From Bacillota bacterium (GTDB taxonomy: Bacteria > Bacillota > Dethiobacteria > DTU022 > JAAZDR01): a DNA stretch of 6,701 nucleotides. Both the position numbers and the translations under genes were made by a program. The stretch is from positions 1 through 6,701 of the forward strand of contig JAAZDR010000300.1 in NCBI GenBank assembly GCA_012512705.1. The letters run 5' to 3'. Below the pieces are notes generated by a model, which saw nothing but the letters and a program-made list of their open reading frames with translations, was not told the DNA's origin and made no database searches. Below, piece by piece: positions 5,737 through 6,701 of this stretch (its first letter is position 1; each line of letters starts with the position of its first letter).

Positions 5737-6616
5737 CTGTTTCTCCCTTTAACAAGGTCAAAAGATACGTTTTGAAATCCTCGCCTAGGTCTTTACGCTT
5801 CAGGGCGAACTCAACCGTTGCCTTTAAAAAACCCAGTTTATCACCAATGTCATAACGTCTTCCCTCAAAATTCAGCGCCCAGACTGGCTGTAATTGTGCC
5901 AAACTATTCAGGGCATCTGTCAGCTGTATCTCACCACCTGTTTTAGGTGGTGTTTTTTCAAGGATCTGGAATACTTGTGGGTTGATTATATAGCGGCCTA
6001 ACACAGCCAGATTGGAAGGAGCATCTTCTGAAGATGGTTTTTCCAGCAAACCTTTCACTTTATAAACAGAATCTTTTGTTTTCTCCACGTTTACGATCCC
6101 GTATTTATGGACGTCAGCAGGAGCAACATGCTGAACACCGAGAATCGCCCCCCCGCCAAGTTCCTCGTAAAGATTGAGAAGCTGTTGAATACAGGGCACT
6201 GAACTGTCTATAATATCATCACCAAGGAGGACAGCAAAAGGTTCGTTGCCTACAAAAGTCCGCGCACAGTAGATTGCATGTCCCAGACCCAGCGGTTCCC
6301 TCTGGCGCACATAATGGATCTCTGCCATCTCTGAGATGCGGCGTATCATCTTTAACTGTGCATTTTCCCCTTTCTCTTCGAGTGCTGTTTCAATTTCCAA
6401 ACAATGATCAAAATGATCTTCGATTGCCCTTTTATTGCGACCCGTAATTATTAAAATCTCATTAATCCCAGCTTCAACTGCTTCCTCAACAACATATTGA
6501 ATTGTTGGTTTATCTACAATGGGCAGCATCTCCTTAGGCTGAGCTTTTGTAGCCGGCAAAAACCTTGTCCCCAGTCCAGCTGCTGGTATGACTGCTTTTT
6601 TTACTAGTTCTGGCAA
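5717..6616 (-). CDS. galU: UTP--glucose-1-phosphate uridylyltransferase
   Basis: Makes UDP-glucose from UTP and glucose-1-phosphate in the cytoplasm, the entry to glycolipid, teichoic acid and exopolysaccharide synthesis. The 299-aa length is normal. Motifs: the nucleotide-binding signature AVIPAAGLGTRFLPATKAQP (residues 8-27) followed by KEMLP, REPLGLGHA (106-114), LGDDIID (131-137, with the metal-binding Asp pair), LEKP (191-194), GGEIQLTDA (227-235) and GRRYDIGDKLGF (252-263). All the expected landmarks of bacterial GalU (and its GtaB orthologues) are present. The start is TTG at 6614-6616, giving MPELVKKAVIPAAG, preceded by AAGGACGGTGA, an interrupted Shine-Dalgarno sequence. A strong promoter lies just upstream. 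The last 20 bp overlap the convergent lipoprotein gene. A glucose-1-phosphate thymidylyltransferase is less likely, because the KEMLP and GGEIQLTD forms are those of GalU. Confidence 0.97.
   Translation of the reverse strand: MPELVKKAVIPAAGLGTRFLPATKAQPKEMLPIVDKPTIQYVVEEAVEAGINEILIITGRNKRAIEDHFDHCLEIETALEEKGENAQLKMIRRISEMAEIHYVRQREPLGLGHAIYCARTFVGNEPFAVLLGDDIIDSSVPCIQQLLNLYEELGGGAILGVQHVAPADVHKYGIVNVEKTKDSVYKVKGLLEKPSSEDAPSNLAVLGRYIINPQVFQILEKTPPKTGGEIQLTDALNSLAQLQPVWALNFEGRRYDIGDKLGFLKATVEFALKRKDLGEDFKTYLLTLLKGETANSPHS
5932..5958 (+). terminator. Intrinsic terminator inside galU, antisense to it
   Basis: CACCACCT (5932-5939), loop GTTTT, AGGTGGTG (5945-5952), then six T (5953-5958). This is a perfect, GC-rich 8-bp stem with a T-tract, in the correct direction for plus-strand transcripts leaving the DUF4015 gene 196 bp upstream. 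On the other strand the same bases encode TPPKTGG of GalU, just before the conserved EIQLTDA, so the symmetry may be a by-product of Pro and Gly codons. No other plus-strand terminator is visible after 5736. Confidence 0.6.
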
Positions 6617-6623
6617 TATAAAT

Positions 6624-6634
6624 TCACCGTCCTT
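6624..6634 (-). promoter_or_regulatory. Interrupted Shine-Dalgarno sequence of galU
   Basis: The minus strand reads AAGGACGGTGA, which is the consensus AAGGAGGTGA with one extra base in the middle. The GGTGA half is 7 nt from the TTG at 6614-6616, the best spacing. No ATG or GTG is nearer, so TTG is the likely start, perhaps with modest translation. Confidence 0.65.
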
Positions 6635-6651
6635 AAGGGGAAGTTAGTTAG

Positions 6652-6680
6652 ATTATAAAGGATTTCAATTTTTTAGTAAA
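6652..6680 (-). promoter_or_regulatory. Sigma-A-type promoter of galU
   Basis: On the minus strand TTTACT (complement of 6675-6680, four of six to TTGACA), 17 bp, then a perfect TATAAT (complement of 6652-6657). Transcription would begin near 6645, giving a short leader of about 30 nt before the TTG start. This suggests galU is transcribed from its own promoter. Confidence 0.75.
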
Positions 6681-6701
6681 TAGAAAGATCAACTCTATGC
6701 A

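Overview
The window looks like chromosomal DNA of a low-to-moderate GC Firmicute, probably an anaerobic Clostridia-type organism. The clues are strong AAGGAGG-type ribosome binding sites, frequent TTG starts (three of the four intact genes with a visible start), sigma-A-like promoters, T-tailed hairpin terminators, and a relic of an ADP-forming acyl-CoA synthetase of the kind common in anaerobes. Genus cannot be told from the sequence alone. I see no tRNA, rRNA, CRISPR array, insertion sequence or phage gene.

Left part (1-1700, minus strand): a compact polyamine operon, speD then speE, with the first 79 codons of ndk (nucleoside diphosphate kinase) following on the same strand and cut by the window edge. 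A good promoter sits upstream of speD. SpeD makes decarboxylated S-adenosylmethionine, which SpeE uses as aminopropyl donor. The speD stop codon lies inside the speE Shine-Dalgarno sequence, so the two are probably translationally coupled. SpeE carries motifs of the thermospermine synthase / Thermus triamine-agmatine aminopropyltransferase branch rather than of classical spermidine synthase.

Middle (about 1822-3713, plus strand): a dead gene for a large ADP-forming acetyl/acyl-CoA synthetase (CoA-binding, ligase-CoA and ATP-grasp domains fused). It lacks its N-terminus, carries at least three frameshifts in its forward part, and about 420 bp encoding the front of the ATP-grasp domain has been flipped in place, with a further frame disturbance inside the flipped block. 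Nested hairpins with T-tracts still follow its stop codon.

Right part (3820-6701): a TTG-started putative lipoprotein with a charged coiled-coil linker, a DUF4015 glycoside-hydrolase-like barrel and a small C-terminal domain (plus strand). It converges on galU (UTP-glucose-1-phosphate uridylyltransferase, minus strand), which has its own clear promoter at the right edge. The two genes overlap by 20 bp at their 3' ends, and the only terminator-like hairpin for the plus-strand gene lies about 200 bp inside galU, antisense to it. Both products could relate to cell-envelope carbohydrate, but that link is inference. No new multi-gene system is evident. The most unusual things are the inverted block inside the pseudogene, the probable non-classical aminopropyltransferase and the antisense terminator.
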